A program made the position numbers and the translations under genes. A DNA stretch of 64,000 bases. It comes from Streptomyces coeruleorubidus. Lineage in GTDB: Bacteria > Actinomycetota > Actinomycetes > Streptomycetales > Streptomycetaceae. The DNA lies in contig NZ_CP023694.1 of NCBI RefSeq assembly GCF_008705135.1, forward strand, positions 9,151,001 to 9,215,000, read 5' to 3'. Below the pieces are notes generated by a model. That model did not search any database, was not told the DNA's origin, and worked only from the letters and a program-made list of their open reading frames with translations. Positions 33,701 to 42,521 of this stretch are shown in pieces (position 1 is the first letter of the stretch; every line of letters starts with the position of its first letter).

Positions 33701-33734
33701 CGCGCCCCGAAGGCGCGATGTCCTTCGGGGCGCG
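33701..33734 (-). terminator. strong hairpin terminator of the SDR gene
   Basis: CGCGCCCCGAAGG (33701-33713) pairs perfectly over 13 bases with CCTTCGGGGCGCG (33722-33734), loop 8 bases, starting 16 bases after the SDR stop. The outer end may also block read-through from the relic side. Confidence 0.8.
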
Positions 33735-33750
33735 CGGCAGGGGTTCGGGT

Positions 33751-34506
33751 TCAGGCGTTGTAGCCGCCGTGGGCGTCCAGGACCGCGCCCGTGACGTAGG
33801 ACGCGGCGGGGCTCGCCAGGAAGGCGATCGCCGCGGCGATTTCGTCGGGGTGCCCCACGCGTTGCAGGGACAGCGAGCTGACCAGGGCTTTAAGGGTCTC
33901 GGGGCCCGGCCCTTCCATGCCGCCCTCCATCAGTCCGGCCTCCACGACGTTGGCTGTGATGTTCCGGGGCCCGAGGTCGCGTGCGACGCCCATGGTGTAC
34001 CTCTCGATCCCGGACTTGGTCGCCGAGTAGTCGGCAAGGCCGGGGACGCCGACCCGGGAGCCCAGTCCGGAACTCACCGTGATGATGCGGCCGCCCGTGC
34101 GCAGCACTCGGGAGGCGGCCCGGATGACGGCGATCACGCCGAGGTAGTTGGTGGCGTGCATCCGGTTCAGTGCGGCGGTGTCGGTGTCCGGGTCGTCCAC
34201 CGTGCGGCCCTGCTCCACCGAGATCGCCGCGTTGTTGACGAGGATGTCCAGGCCGCCGAAGTGCGCGACCACGTCGTCGATCAGCGCCAGCGCCCGGCTC
34301 GTGTCCGCCTGGTCGGACTGGAAGGCGACGGCCTTGGCTCCCTTGCCGTGCACCTCGTCGACGACGGCCTGCGCCTGCTTCTCGGAGCTGACGTAGGTGA
34401 AGGCGACGTCGGCGCCCTGCTCGGCCAGCAGCCGTACGGTCGCGGCTCCCAGTCCGCGGGACCCCCCGGTGACCAGGGCGACCTTGCCCGTGAGTGGCTT
34501 GCTCAT
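33751..34506 (-). CDS. SDR-family oxidoreductase
   Basis: A 251-residue classical short-chain dehydrogenase/reductase. The NAD(P) motif is VALVTGGSRGLGAATVRLLA (TGxxxGxG at about 11-18), NNAA is in DILVNNAAIS, and the catalytic Ser-Tyr-Lys are in ITVSSGLGS, ADYSATKSG. The end GAVLDAHGGYNA is typical. Reaction: NAD(P)H-dependent carbonyl reduction of an unknown substrate. It starts at 34506 with GAGGTGAGA upstream. Divergent from the Rrf2 gene with a palindromic operator between, so probably repressed by it. Confidence 0.94.
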   Translation of the reverse strand: MSKPLTGKVALVTGGSRGLGAATVRLLAEQGADVAFTYVSSEKQAQAVVDEVHGKGAKAVAFQSDQADTSRALALIDDVVAHFGGLDILVNNAAISVEQGRTVDDPDTDTAALNRMHATNYLGVIAVIRAASRVLRTGGRIITVSSGLGSRVGVPGLADYSATKSGIERYTMGVARDLGPRNITANVVEAGLMEGGMEGPGPETLKALVSSLSLQRVGHPDEIAAAIAFLASPAASYVTGAVLDAHGGYNA

Positions 34507-34553
34507 TCTTCTCACCTCGTTGATTGATCCTTCCTGGCAGTCGCAACGTTATT

Positions 34554-34605
34554 TGTTACGACAGGCTGTTGCAACCTTCACTGTTACGACTGTGCTGTCG
34601 TAACA
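34554..34605. promoter_or_regulatory. operator between SDR and Rrf2 genes
   Basis: TGTTACGAC (34582-34590) and GTCGTAACA (34597-34605) are perfect inverted repeats around TGTGCT; a further direct copy of the half-site, TGTTACGACAG, lies at 34554-34564. The sites are shared by the two divergent promoters and suit an Rrf2 dimer. Confidence 0.75.
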
Positions 34606-34634
34606 TGAAGCGTTGCGGCCGAGAGGAGGAGTCC

Positions 34635-35069
34635 ATGAGTGCCAACAGCAGGCTGACCATCGCCGCCCACGCGCTGGCCTGGATCGGTCTCTACCAGCGT
34701 CAGGGCCATGAGGTCGCCACCTCCGAGCAGATCGCGACCAGCGCGAACACCAACCCCGTGGTGATCAGACGGCTGCTCGGCGAGCTGCGCAGGGCCGGGC
34801 TCGTGGAGTCCCGGCGGGGCGTGGGCGCAGGCTGGTCGCTGGCACGCGAGCTGGAGTCGATGACCCTGCTCGACGTGTACGAGGCAGTGGAACCCGGCCC
34901 GCTGTTCGCAATGCACCGCACCACCCCGGACCAGGGATGCGTGGTGGGTCACGGCATCCAGCCAGCAATGCAGAGCATCTACGAGGGCATCGAGGGGACC
35001 CTGAGACGCGAGCTGGCCCGCGTCACGCTCGAGAACGTACTCCGGGACGTACTCGCGGCATCTCGCTAG
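34635..35069 (+). CDS. Rrf2-family transcriptional regulator without Fe-S cysteines
   Basis: A 144-residue winged-helix protein: SRLTIAAHALAWIGLYQRQG, EVATSEQIATSANTNPVVIR, RLLGELRRAGLVESRRGVGA, GWSLARELESMTLLDVYEAV. Only one Cys (TTPDQGCVVGHGIQ) is seen where [Fe-S] Rrf2 proteins have three, so it probably senses something other than iron-sulfur status, as YwnA-type members do. Start ATG 34635 with GAGGAGGAG upstream. Confidence 0.9.
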   Translation: MSANSRLTIAAHALAWIGLYQRQGHEVATSEQIATSANTNPVVIRRLLGELRRAGLVESRRGVGAGWSLARELESMTLLDVYEAVEPGPLFAMHRTTPDQGCVVGHGIQPAMQSIYEGIEGTLRRELARVTLENVLRDVLAASR

Positions 35070-35344
35070 CCCCCCCCGTTACGCCCTGACATCACCAAAA
35101 TCCCCATCCATGCCCAGGCCGGCGAACAGCCTGGCAACCAGTCACGCCAATGGCTGGTGCGGTACCAGACCGTGTCCTACGCGCTCGTAATGATCTTGGT
35201 CGAGCGCCCGGTCCGGCGTGACCGATTGACGATTCCGCCGTCCGGGAGGATGTGAGCACCCGGCCGTGGACCGCCATCTCTCGCTCCAGGACCAGCTGTC
35301 GGTTCGCACTCACCGTGACCGGGCGGCCTTCTAGGATCCGGTGC

Positions 35345-35479
35345 ATGCTGGCTCCCGAGCTGCTGGAACGGATCACCGTGCGGCGCGCGGAGCTGGATGG
35401 ACTCGAAGAACAGCTGGCCAAGCATCTGGCGGAGGTGCGGGCCGAGCGGGACGAGCTCACCGTCGCGGAGCGGCTCCTT
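35345..35479 (+). pseudogene. coiled-coil protein gene cut by an IS element
   Basis: MLAPELLERITVRRAELDGL, EEQLAKHLAEVRAERDELTV, AERLL matches, from memory, the N-terminus of a widespread Streptomyces coiled-coil protein. The frame is broken where the IS5 terminal repeat begins (35480). No remainder is found downstream of the element, so part was also lost. Confidence 0.6.
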
Positions 35480-36337
35480 AGACGTCGTTTCCTTTGGTGT
35501 GCTCGTAAGTTGAGCCGTGCGTGAGGGATCTGATCGAGCGGTTGGTGCCGGATGAGTTGTGGGTCCTGTTCCGGCGGGTGGTGCCACCGACTGAGGTGAA
35601 GCGTCCGCAGGGCGGCGGCCGACGGCGGGCGGGTGACCGCGAATGCCTCGCCGCGATCATCTTCGTAGCCACCTCTGGTTGCACCTGGCGGCAGCTGCCC
35701 CCGGTGTTCGGCCCGGCCTGGCCGACGGTCTACCGGCGCTTCGCCCGGTGGAGCCGGGCTAGGGTGTGGGCTCGCCTCCACCGGGTCGTCTTCGACGAAA
35801 TCGGCGCCCGCAGTGAACTGGACTGGTCGCGGTGCGCGATCGACTCTGTCAGTGTCCGGGCGGCAAAAGGGGGCCACTGACCGGACCGAATCCGACCGAC
35901 CGCGGCAAGAGCGGATCGAAAATCCACCTGATCACCGACCGGAACGGTCTGCCCCTGTCACTGGGCATCTCCGGTGCAACATGCACGACAGCCTCGGCCT
36001 GGAACCGCTCGTGCGCGGGATACCGCCCATCCGCTCCCGGCGTGGCCCGCGCCGCCGGCGACCGGCCAAGCTCCATGGCGACAAGCGATACGACTACGAC
36101 CACCTGCGCCGATGGCTCCGCAAGCGAGGCGTCCGTCACCGCATCGCGCGCAAGGCATCGAGTCCTCGCAGCGGCTGGGTCGCCGCCGCTGGGTGGTCGA
36201 GAGGACGGTCTCCTGGCTGGCCGGATGCCGACGCCTGCACCGCCGCTATGAACGCAAGGCCGAGCGCTTCCTCGCCTTCGTCGGCATAGCCGCAGTCCTC
36301 ATCGGCCAACGCCGACTCACCAACTGACACGACGTCT
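35480..36337 (+). mobile_element. decayed IS5-family insertion sequence
   Basis: Imperfect terminal inverted repeats: AGACGTCGTTTCCTTTGGTG (35480-35499) and the reverse complement of 36318-36337, AGACGTCGTGTCAGTTGGTG, with 17 of 20 bases matching. Length 858 bp. Target duplications were not identified. It interrupts the coiled-coil gene. Confidence 0.7.
35521..36327 (+). pseudogene. IS5-family transposase, frameshifted
   Basis: The first frame reads DLIERLVPDELWVLFRRVVP, TSGCTWRQLPPVFGPAWPTV, FDEIGARSELDWSRCAIDSV and stops after AAKGGH. At AAAAGGGGG a shift continues LTGPNPTDRGKSGSKIHLIT, a plausible programmed slip as in related two-ORF IS5 elements. Two further one-base deletions (near 35978 and 36158) are needed to reach MHDSLGLEPLVRGIPPIRSR and GIESSQRLGRRRWVVERTVS, LAGCRRLHRRYERKAERFLA. 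The DDE transposase is therefore dead as read. Confidence 0.82.
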
Positions 36338-36525
36338 GGTCACCAAACAGAAAGGAGCCTCATGGCTACGACGGAGAGGAGCACAGTAGGACAGGGGGAC
36401 AGCGGTTCGAGGGAGCGCCCCCTCAAGGTATTGACAATCGTTTCCACCTAATCGACACTCGATGCACATGGTCGACAATCGACAAAGCGGCGCCAGGCTG
36501 CTCCGCTGAAGCACCAGGAGGACCA

Positions 36526-37212
36526 GTGGGATTCGACATCAAGCCCAAGTTCGTGACGTTCGACATGAACGGAACGCTGATCAAGTTCAGCATCAACGAC
36601 ACGATGCGTGAGGTCCTGGGCGACCGACTGCCAGCCGAGGTCGCCGATGAGTACCTGCGGATCTGCAAGGCGTACCGGATCGACGAGTGCACGGGCGCGT
36701 ACCAGCCGTTCCACCAGGTCGTCGCGCGTTCCATGGAACGCGCCTCGCGCAGCGTCGGTCTCGAGTACCGCGAGGACGACGCGCGGGCGGTGTACGAGAT
36801 CATCCCCACCTGGGGCCCGTACCCCGGTGTCACCGAGGCGCTGAACCGCCTGGCCGAGGAGGTCCCGCTGGTCATCATCACGAACAGTGACACCGCGCAC
36901 GCCGGGCGCCTCGCGGAGAACCTCAAGGCCCCGTTCGAGGTCGTCATCAGCGCCGAGGAGATGGGCGTCTACAAGCCGCGACTCCGCGCCTTCGAGTACA
37001 TGTTTGACAAGCTCGGCGTGACACCCGACGAGCTCGTGCACGTCTCCGCGAGCCCGATGTATGACCACCGCTCCGCGGCCATCATGGGCATCAAGAACAA
37101 GGTGTACGTCGACCGCGGCTTCGAGCACGACGAGCACTGGCTCGGCTACGAGCGGATCACCGACATCGCCGACCTCCCGGTCCTCTTCGGCCTGCCGCAC
37201 CCTACTGCCTAA
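36526..37212 (+). CDS. HAD-superfamily hydrolase, haloacid dehalogenase type II-like
   Basis: A 228-residue enzyme. Motif I is FVTFDMNGTLIKF (nucleophile Asp near 14; the second Asp of phosphatases is Asn here, fitting the dehalogenase branch), motif II is LVIITNSDTAHAG, motif III Lys is in GVYKPRLRAFEYM, and motif IV lies in HVSASPMYDHRSAAIMGIKN. It may act on 2-haloacids or related small acids. GTG 36526 follows CAGGAGGACC. Upstream, ATCGACA/TCGACAATCGACA repeats (about 36450-36485) could bind a regulator not in this window. Confidence 0.87.
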   Translation: MGFDIKPKFVTFDMNGTLIKFSINDTMREVLGDRLPAEVADEYLRICKAYRIDECTGAYQPFHQVVARSMERASRSVGLEYREDDARAVYEIIPTWGPYPGVTEALNRLAEEVPLVIITNSDTAHAGRLAENLKAPFEVVISAEEMGVYKPRLRAFEYMFDKLGVTPDELVHVSASPMYDHRSAAIMGIKNKVYVDRGFEHDEHWLGYERITDIADLPVLFGLPHPTA

Positions 37213-37221
37213 GACCGTGTC

Positions 37222-37440
37222 CTAACCGGTGGGGCGGACGCGGCGCTTGTAGCAGCAGAGCGCGGCGGCCAGCCCGAGAAAGGCCAGGTAGTTGCGGGAA
37301 TTACGCTCGTAGCGGTGGGTGAGTTTGCGGTAGCCGAAGGCCACGACATCTCGGCCCGATCACCCACCTGCGGCGGCCAAGGCGTTCGCTGGACTCGATT
37401 CCGCTGCGCGGGGTGCGCGCGGCTAGCTCGTCGAGGTCGG
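37222..37440 (-). pseudogene. IS5-family transposase C-terminal remnant
   Basis: Minus-strand frames read SGIESSERLGRRRWVI and FGYRKLTHRYERNSRNYLAF, LGLAAALCCYKRRVRP, the ordered end of an IS5-family transposase with a deletion between the two parts. Confidence 0.65.
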
Positions 37441-37954
37441 CGGCCGGGTTGATGAGGACAAGGACAGCACTAGATTTTGGGCCCGGGGTTAGCGCCCAGC
37501 GCGAGCTGCTCGATCCTCTGGGCTGACGCCTTTGGTCTCCTACTGTTCGCGCCGCGCCACCGTGGAATGTCCTGTTCTGAGCGAGGGCGTCCCCGGTGCG
37601 ATCGACACCCTCGCTGAAACCCTTGGCGGCGCCGGGGGCGGAACTCGTGCAGGCCCTCGCTGCGATGGCGGCCGCCACCATCGCAGCCGCCGCCTTGGCA
37701 TCGCCTACGGCCCACCCGACCGGCGCAGCCTCGGCGCCGGATGGTACGGCACTGGCACGGTAGGCCGTCATTCTCGTCTGGACCGGCATCGCGTGGGGAG
37801 TGATCGGAATCATCCTGACGATCATCGGTTAACTCTCTGGCGATACATCCAATGAGCACTGTGCATCGTGAAGTTGCTGGTCACGGGTCTGGTGTGACGG
37901 GGGCCGGAGTGCTCGTCCTGATCGTGGGCGGATGACTTCGGCGTAGATCATCGG
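37441..37954. other. relic-rich stretch, no gene supported
   Basis: One plus-strand frame (37618-37832) reads LVQALAAMAAATIAAAALAS and, after a TAG, AVILVWTGIAWGVIGIILTI before its stop, like a decayed hydrophobic protein end. The 17-base string TGTCCTGTTCTGAGCGA (37568-37584) also occurs at 12696-12712. Confidence 0.3.
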
Positions 37955-38262
37955 TCACCGGGAGACTTCGCGGTTCGTCAGCACCAGCAGGGCCCGCACC
38001 AGGGCGGTCGCCCACTTCGGGTCGGTGCGGACTTGCCGAGGACCCGCCAGTTCTTGAGGTGGGCGAAGCCGTGCTCGACCGGTGCTCGGACGGCGGCGAG
38101 GGCCTTGTCGGACAGTTTCTGACCGCGGGTCAATGGGCGGTTCCGGGCGGCCGTGTAACCAGTGATCACGGCCGGGTGGGCGTCGGGGGCGCTGTCGTCG
38201 AGGCCGACGACTCCGGCGAATTCGGCGAACCCCTGCACAGTGAGGGTCGACTTGGCGCCCGG
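37955..38262 (-). pseudogene. transposase (DDE_Tnp_4-type) C-terminal remnant
   Basis: Reads VVGLDDSAPDAHPAVITGYT, AARNRPLTRGQKLSDKALAA, VRAPVEHGFAHLKNWRVLGK, then after a one-base shift VRTDPKWATALVRALLVLTN, REVSR and TGA. 'ExxFAxLKxWRxL' is the end of DDE_4-type transposases. The same tail reappears at 57188-57258. Confidence 0.7.
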
Positions 38263-38416
38263 TAACGACGCCGGCGAGCGCGGGGCCCGCGTACGCGAGG
38301 CTATCCAGGGCAGCTGCCCACGGTGCGATTCGGGCCGGTCGGCGATTTGGACGACCTCGCGCTCGGCGTGAAGCGCTGTTGCTTTCGGTAGCCCGCCGAA
38401 GCGTCCGAGAACCTGA

Positions 38417-38992
38417 ATGGACGGTCGTTTCGTCTCCCTGATCGTGAAACGGATGGCAGACCTCGACGAGGCAGAACTCGTGCGTCGCGTCGCCGGTGGT
38501 GACCGGGCAGCGTTCGACGAGTTGTATCGGCGTACTTCGCCCTGGTTGGCGGTGCGGCTCCGCCGCCGCTGCGCCGACGACGACGTCGTCGCCGACGTGC
38601 TCCAGGAGACCTACCTGGCGGTCTGGCGTGCGGCCGGCAGCTATGCGGGCTCCGTGACCGAGGGCAGTGCGGTCGGCTGGCTCTGGACGATCGCCGCGAA
38701 CCGTCTCGTCGACGCGTTCCGCCGACGTGCCCGGCAGGAGCGGGTGCCGACGGTTGCCCTGCTCGATACGACCGCGCCGGCCGCCGAGGACGAAGTGATG
38801 GCGAACCGCGTCGACCAGAACTTCGAACAGGCGCTGCTGCGGCTGCCACCGGAGTTGCGGCAGGTGCTGCAGGCGATGGTGCTCGATGACCTGTCGGTCC
38901 GTCAGACGGCGGTGCTGCTCGGTATGCCGGAGGGCACGGTGAAAACCCGCGCGCGGCGGGCTCGGATCGCGTTGCGGAAGGCGCTCTCATGA
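38417..38992 (+). CDS. ECF-type RNA polymerase sigma factor
   Basis: A 191-residue sigma factor: region 2 (ELVRRVAGGDRAAFDELYRR, then ADDDVVADVLQETYLAVWRA) and region 4 (LLRLPPELRQVLQAMVLDDL, SVRQTAVLLGMPEGTVKTRA). It overlaps the anti-sigma gene by ATGA. The ATG at 38453 (MADLDEAELV) is an equally good start and closer to family norms. First gene of a five-gene operon ending at 42511. Confidence 0.93.
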   Translation: MDGRFVSLIVKRMADLDEAELVRRVAGGDRAAFDELYRRTSPWLAVRLRRRCADDDVVADVLQETYLAVWRAAGSYAGSVTEGSAVGWLWTIAANRLVDAFRRRARQERVPTVALLDTTAPAAEDEVMANRVDQNFEQALLRLPPELRQVLQAMVLDDLSVRQTAVLLGMPEGTVKTRARRARIALRKALS

Positions 38993-39789
38993 CTCATCCC
39001 ACCACCACGATCCTGGCCCGCTACGCGGACGGCGGGCACGGACTCGACGACGCCGCGCTCTGGTCGATCGAGGTCCATCTCGACGCGTGCGCCCACTGCC
39101 GTGAGTCACTGGCCGCCAAGGCCACCCCTGCCACGACGGATCTGCTCGACCGTGTCGCCGTCTCGCTCGGCCAGGCGATCGAAGCGAGCCCGTCGCCGAC
39201 CCGGCAATGCACACCGGCAGCGGCCGTGCACCGACGCTGGCTCGCGTGGACGCTGCTGCCCTGGCTCGCGGTGACCGTCGCGGTGCTGGGCTGTGGCGTA
39301 CTCCTGGACTCCGCCGAGCCGAGCATGCCGTCGCTCGTGCTGCTGCTGGCCCCGGTGGCTCCGCTACCCGGCGTCGCGGTGGCCTGGAGCCGGCGGATCG
39401 ACCCCGCCTGGGAACTGATCGCCACCACACCGGCAGCCGGCCTGGCCATGGTGCTGCGGCGGACGCTCGCGGTGCTCGTCGTCGTGCTTCCGGCATTGCT
39501 GGTGGCGGGTGTAAGCACCGGAACCTCGCTGGCCCTCACTCTGCTGCCGTGCCTGGCGTTCACGGGGGCCACCCTCGTGCTCGGCGCCCTCATCGGCGTA
39601 CGGCGCGCGGCGATCGGACTCGCGGTGGTCTGGTCCGCGGCAGTCCTGCTGCCGAGTGTGGCGGCCCAGTCCCTGTCCCCGGTACTGCAGCCGGGCAGCA
39701 CCGCCGACTGGGTGGTGGCCACCGTGGCCCTTGCCGCGATCACACCGCTCGCCGCCACGCACTTCCGCCGCCTGACCAGTGGCAACTGA
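38989..39789 (+). CDS. zinc-finger (zf-HC2) transmembrane anti-sigma factor
   Basis: A 266-residue protein. An N-terminal ZAS-like motif HLDACAHCRESL (H-x3-C-x2-C, about 28-39) would bind and hold the sigma factor. Six membrane helices follow (WTLLPWLAVTVAVLGCGVLL; LVLLLAPVAPLPGVAVAWS; LAVLVVVLPALLVAGVST; LALTLLPCLAFTGATLVLGA; IGLAVVWSAAVLLPSVAA; ADWVVATVALAAITPLAATH). Coupled to the sigma gene by ATGA; it keeps it silent until a membrane signal arrives (family knowledge). Confidence 0.9.
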   Translation: MTHPTTTILARYADGGHGLDDAALWSIEVHLDACAHCRESLAAKATPATTDLLDRVAVSLGQAIEASPSPTRQCTPAAAVHRRWLAWTLLPWLAVTVAVLGCGVLLDSAEPSMPSLVLLLAPVAPLPGVAVAWSRRIDPAWELIATTPAAGLAMVLRRTLAVLVVVLPALLVAGVSTGTSLALTLLPCLAFTGATLVLGALIGVRRAAIGLAVVWSAAVLLPSVAAQSLSPVLQPGSTADWVVATVALAAITPLAATHFRRLTSGN

Positions 39790-39822
39790 CCCCCCCATCA
39801 ACAGGATCAACAGGAGAGACTC

Positions 39823-40617
39823 ATGCGAGCGGTGCGTGCTGCCGAAACGGCTCCCACCCTTCATCCCTGGCTCGTCCACGCAAAAGAACTGCGTGTCCGG
39901 GCCGGCCGGCACCTGGCCGTCGATGGACTCGACTTGACGCTGACTGCCGGCGTGCACGGTGTGCTCGGCCCGAACGGCGCCGGCAAGACCACGCTGATGC
40001 GCGCGCTGTCCACCGTCGTCAAGCCCGCCAGCGGCTCATTGACGCTGCTCGGCGCGGAGGTGGACGGCCGTGCCGACCTGCGCGAGGTGCGTCGCAAACT
40101 GGGGTATCTGCCGCAGCAGTTCGGCTTTTACCCGCGGTTCACTGTCCGCGAGTTCGTCGCGTACATGGCCTGGCTCAAGGATATGCCCAAAACCGCGATA
40201 CCCGACGCCGTACAACGCGCGATCGATCGGGTGGGTCTCACGACCAAGGCCGACGCCAAGATGAAGACGCTGTCCGGCGGCATGCTGCGCCGGGCCGGCA
40301 TCGCCCAGGCCATCGTGAACGACCCCGAACTGCTACTGCTCGACGAGCCCACCGTCGGACTCGACCCCGAACAACGTCTCGACTTTCGCGACCTGCTGCG
40401 TGACCTCGGCGCCGACAGCTGTGTCCTGGTCTCCACCCACCTCGTCGAGGACGTCGTCGCTGCCTGCACCGACGTCATCCTCATGAACGAAGGCCGACTC
40501 CTCTTCCAGGGCACCCCCGACGACCTGATCGCCCGCGGTGGGCAGGGCGACGCGGGCGACAGCCCGGCGGAGCGCGGCTACTCCGCACTCCTGCGCCAGC
40601 ACCGGAGCAACGCATGA
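39823..40617 (+). CDS. ABC transporter ATP-binding protein
   Basis: A 264-residue ATPase with Walker A GPNGAGKTT (about 48-56), Q-loop region KLGYLPQQFGFYPRFTVREF, signature LSGGMLRRAGIAQAI, Walker B LLLLDEPTVGLDPEQR and H-loop VSTHLVEDV. An ABC2-type exporter ATPase, acting with the two membrane genes that follow by overlap. Confidence 0.94.
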   Translation: MRAVRAAETAPTLHPWLVHAKELRVRAGRHLAVDGLDLTLTAGVHGVLGPNGAGKTTLMRALSTVVKPASGSLTLLGAEVDGRADLREVRRKLGYLPQQFGFYPRFTVREFVAYMAWLKDMPKTAIPDAVQRAIDRVGLTTKADAKMKTLSGGMLRRAGIAQAIVNDPELLLLDEPTVGLDPEQRLDFRDLLRDLGADSCVLVSTHLVEDVVAACTDVILMNEGRLLFQGTPDDLIARGGQGDAGDSPAERGYSALLRQHRSNA

Positions 40618-41924
40618 ACCGCATCCTCGGCATCGAGCTCCGGCGCTCGGCCGCCCTCGGCGCCGCGCTCCTGATCGCCGTCGCCGGCACGATCGTCCTC
40701 CACGCCACCGCGGGGCGATGGTCCACGGGGTGGATGGCGCTGGCCATGACGCAGCGCGAATACCTCGCGGTTCTCTCGCCCCTTGCGATGGCCGCCGGCG
40801 CCTGGCAGTCCTATCGCGAGCACCGGGCGAACGTCGCCGAACTGCTCGCCGCTGTGCCCCGCCCAAGACCGCAGCGCATGGTGCCGATCCTGGCCACGAC
40901 GGCCCTGGCGGTGCTCGTCGCCTACCTGGTCACGCTCCTCGCGGCGGCACCACGGATCGCCGACACGGCGCGCTACCTGCCGCCGGCCGCGTTTGTCGTC
41001 GTGGCCGTTGGGCTGGTCGCGATGATCGCCTCGGTCTGGCTCGGGTTGGCCGTCGGACGCCTGGTGCCGGCGCTCGCCACCGCACCCGCGCTGGCCGTGA
41101 TCGGCTTCGCACTACTGATCCTCGCGCCCCACGCCCTTCCGGACGGCGGATTCACGGCGGCGTTCTCCCCGGCCATGGGGATGAGCATGTTCAGCGACTA
41201 CGACACCGTCGACGGCGGAGTCAGCGCCGCCCAGGCACTCTGGATGGCCGCCGTTGCGGTGGCCGGCGTCGTGCTCTTCGCCGTCCAGGACCGTAAGTTC
41301 GCGTTCGCCGCGCTGCTGCCACTGGCCATCGGGGCCACGGCCACGGCCCTGGTGGTGCCGACCGGCGATGCCTACGACCAAGGGACGCTCGACCCGGTCG
41401 CCCAGGAACTGGTGTGCACCGACGACACCCCGCGGGTCTGCGTCAGCCGGGCGCACGAAGGGTTGCTGCCCGAGGTAACCCCCAAGGCCCGGCACGCATT
41501 GGAACTCCTGACGAAAACATCAATCGTCGAGGCACATGAGGACACCTCCACGTTCTCTCCTCCTACGTCACCGAGGTCGCGGGCCGACACCGCGCTGATG
41601 AGTATCACGGTCGACAAGCACGGTCACCTCGCCAACCCGGGACGGCTCGAACCGACGATGCTCACCGGAGTGTTCACCAGCCCTCTCAGCTGCGGAGACA
41701 ACCGGAACTTCACAGTCGCCACCGCTGCGGCCTACTGGCTGCTCGACCGGGAGCCGACCGCCGGTCCCGATGGCCTCGAATTCCATGACCCGGACGCCGT
41801 CAAGCTCTGGAAGGGACTGCAGGCACTGTCGGGAGCCGAGGCCGAAGCCCGGGTGATCGCCGTCTATCAGGCCGCCCAGAAGTGCCAGGACACCACCGAC
41901 CTCCTCAGCCGAGGCGCCCGATGA
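40614..41924 (+). CDS. ABC transporter membrane component, large
   Basis: A 436-residue protein with six N-terminal membrane helices (GAALLIAVAGTIVLHATAGR; MVPILATTALAVLVAYLVTL; AAFVVVAVGLVAMIASVWLG; VIGFALLILAPHALPDGGF; MAAVAVAGVVLFAVQDRKF; LLPLAIGATATALVVPTGDA) and a ~180-residue extracytoplasmic domain with two Cys-containing segments (VCTDDTPRVCVSRAHEGLLP; SPLSCGDNRNFTVATAAAYW). ATGA overlap with the ATPase. Permease by context; the external domain is unusual for ABC2 permeases. Confidence 0.8.
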   Translation: MNRILGIELRRSAALGAALLIAVAGTIVLHATAGRWSTGWMALAMTQREYLAVLSPLAMAAGAWQSYREHRANVAELLAAVPRPRPQRMVPILATTALAVLVAYLVTLLAAAPRIADTARYLPPAAFVVVAVGLVAMIASVWLGLAVGRLVPALATAPALAVIGFALLILAPHALPDGGFTAAFSPAMGMSMFSDYDTVDGGVSAAQALWMAAVAVAGVVLFAVQDRKFAFAALLPLAIGATATALVVPTGDAYDQGTLDPVAQELVCTDDTPRVCVSRAHEGLLPEVTPKARHALELLTKTSIVEAHEDTSTFSPPTSPRSRADTALMSITVDKHGHLANPGRLEPTMLTGVFTSPLSCGDNRNFTVATAAAYWLLDREPTAGPDGLEFHDPDAVKLWKGLQALSGAEAEARVIAVYQAAQKCQDTTDLLSRGAR

Positions 41925-42511
41925 CAGGACTGACGCTCTACGTCCGCTCGCGCCAGGTGCCGGCGGCGCTCGGCGCGGCCGTCGCGGGCACTGCCATCGC
42001 CTGGCTGCTGGCGACGGCCTTCAGCGTTAAGGGCGAGGTGAGCAGCACCGTACTCGCCCTGACGGTCCTGCTCCTCGTAGCCGTCGCCACCACCACGCTC
42101 GGAGGCCCCGACGACACCCTGGACCGCACGGCGGCGAGGCCGTGGGGATGGCTGCGGATGTCCCACCTGGCCACGGCCCTGGGATGCGTACTCATGCTGC
42201 TGCTGGCCACACTGCTCACCGGCACGCGGTTCGGGCCGTTCGGATGTGTCGTCCGCGACGCGGCCGGCCTGCTGGGCCTGACCGCCCTGGGGACGGCCAC
42301 GGTCGGCACCGCTCGCTCGTGGTTCCTGCCTCTCGGGTGGACGCTCGGCGCGGCGGCGTTCCCGGGCATGGGCACCGCGGGGGAGGCGCTGACCTGGCAG
42401 ACACAGGCCTCCGACAGCCGACCCGCGGCCGTGGTCGCAGCGGCACTCACCGCCGCCGGAACCGCCGCCTACGTCAGCCGAGGCCCACGTACTACAGCCG
42501 GAGATCTGTGA
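41921..42511 (+). CDS. membrane protein, last gene of the sigma/ABC operon
   Basis: A 196-residue protein with six predicted helices (VPAALGAAVAGTAIAWLLAT; TVLALTVLLLVAVATTTLGG; MSHLATALGCVLMLLLATLL; DAAGLLGLTALGTATVGTAR; WFLPLGWTLGAAAFPGMGTA; AVVAAALTAAGTAAYVSRGP). It overlaps the previous gene by ATGA, so is probably the second membrane part of the transporter. Confidence 0.8.
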   Translation: MTGLTLYVRSRQVPAALGAAVAGTAIAWLLATAFSVKGEVSSTVLALTVLLLVAVATTTLGGPDDTLDRTAARPWGWLRMSHLATALGCVLMLLLATLLTGTRFGPFGCVVRDAAGLLGLTALGTATVGTARSWFLPLGWTLGAAAFPGMGTAGEALTWQTQASDSRPAAVVAAALTAAGTAAYVSRGPRTTAGDL

Positions 42512-42521
42512 CGGAGCTCGT

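Noticed and set aside
35870..36330. Several overlapping frames suggesting separate small genes in the IS element
   Set aside because: Together they are pieces of one transposase broken by frameshifts.
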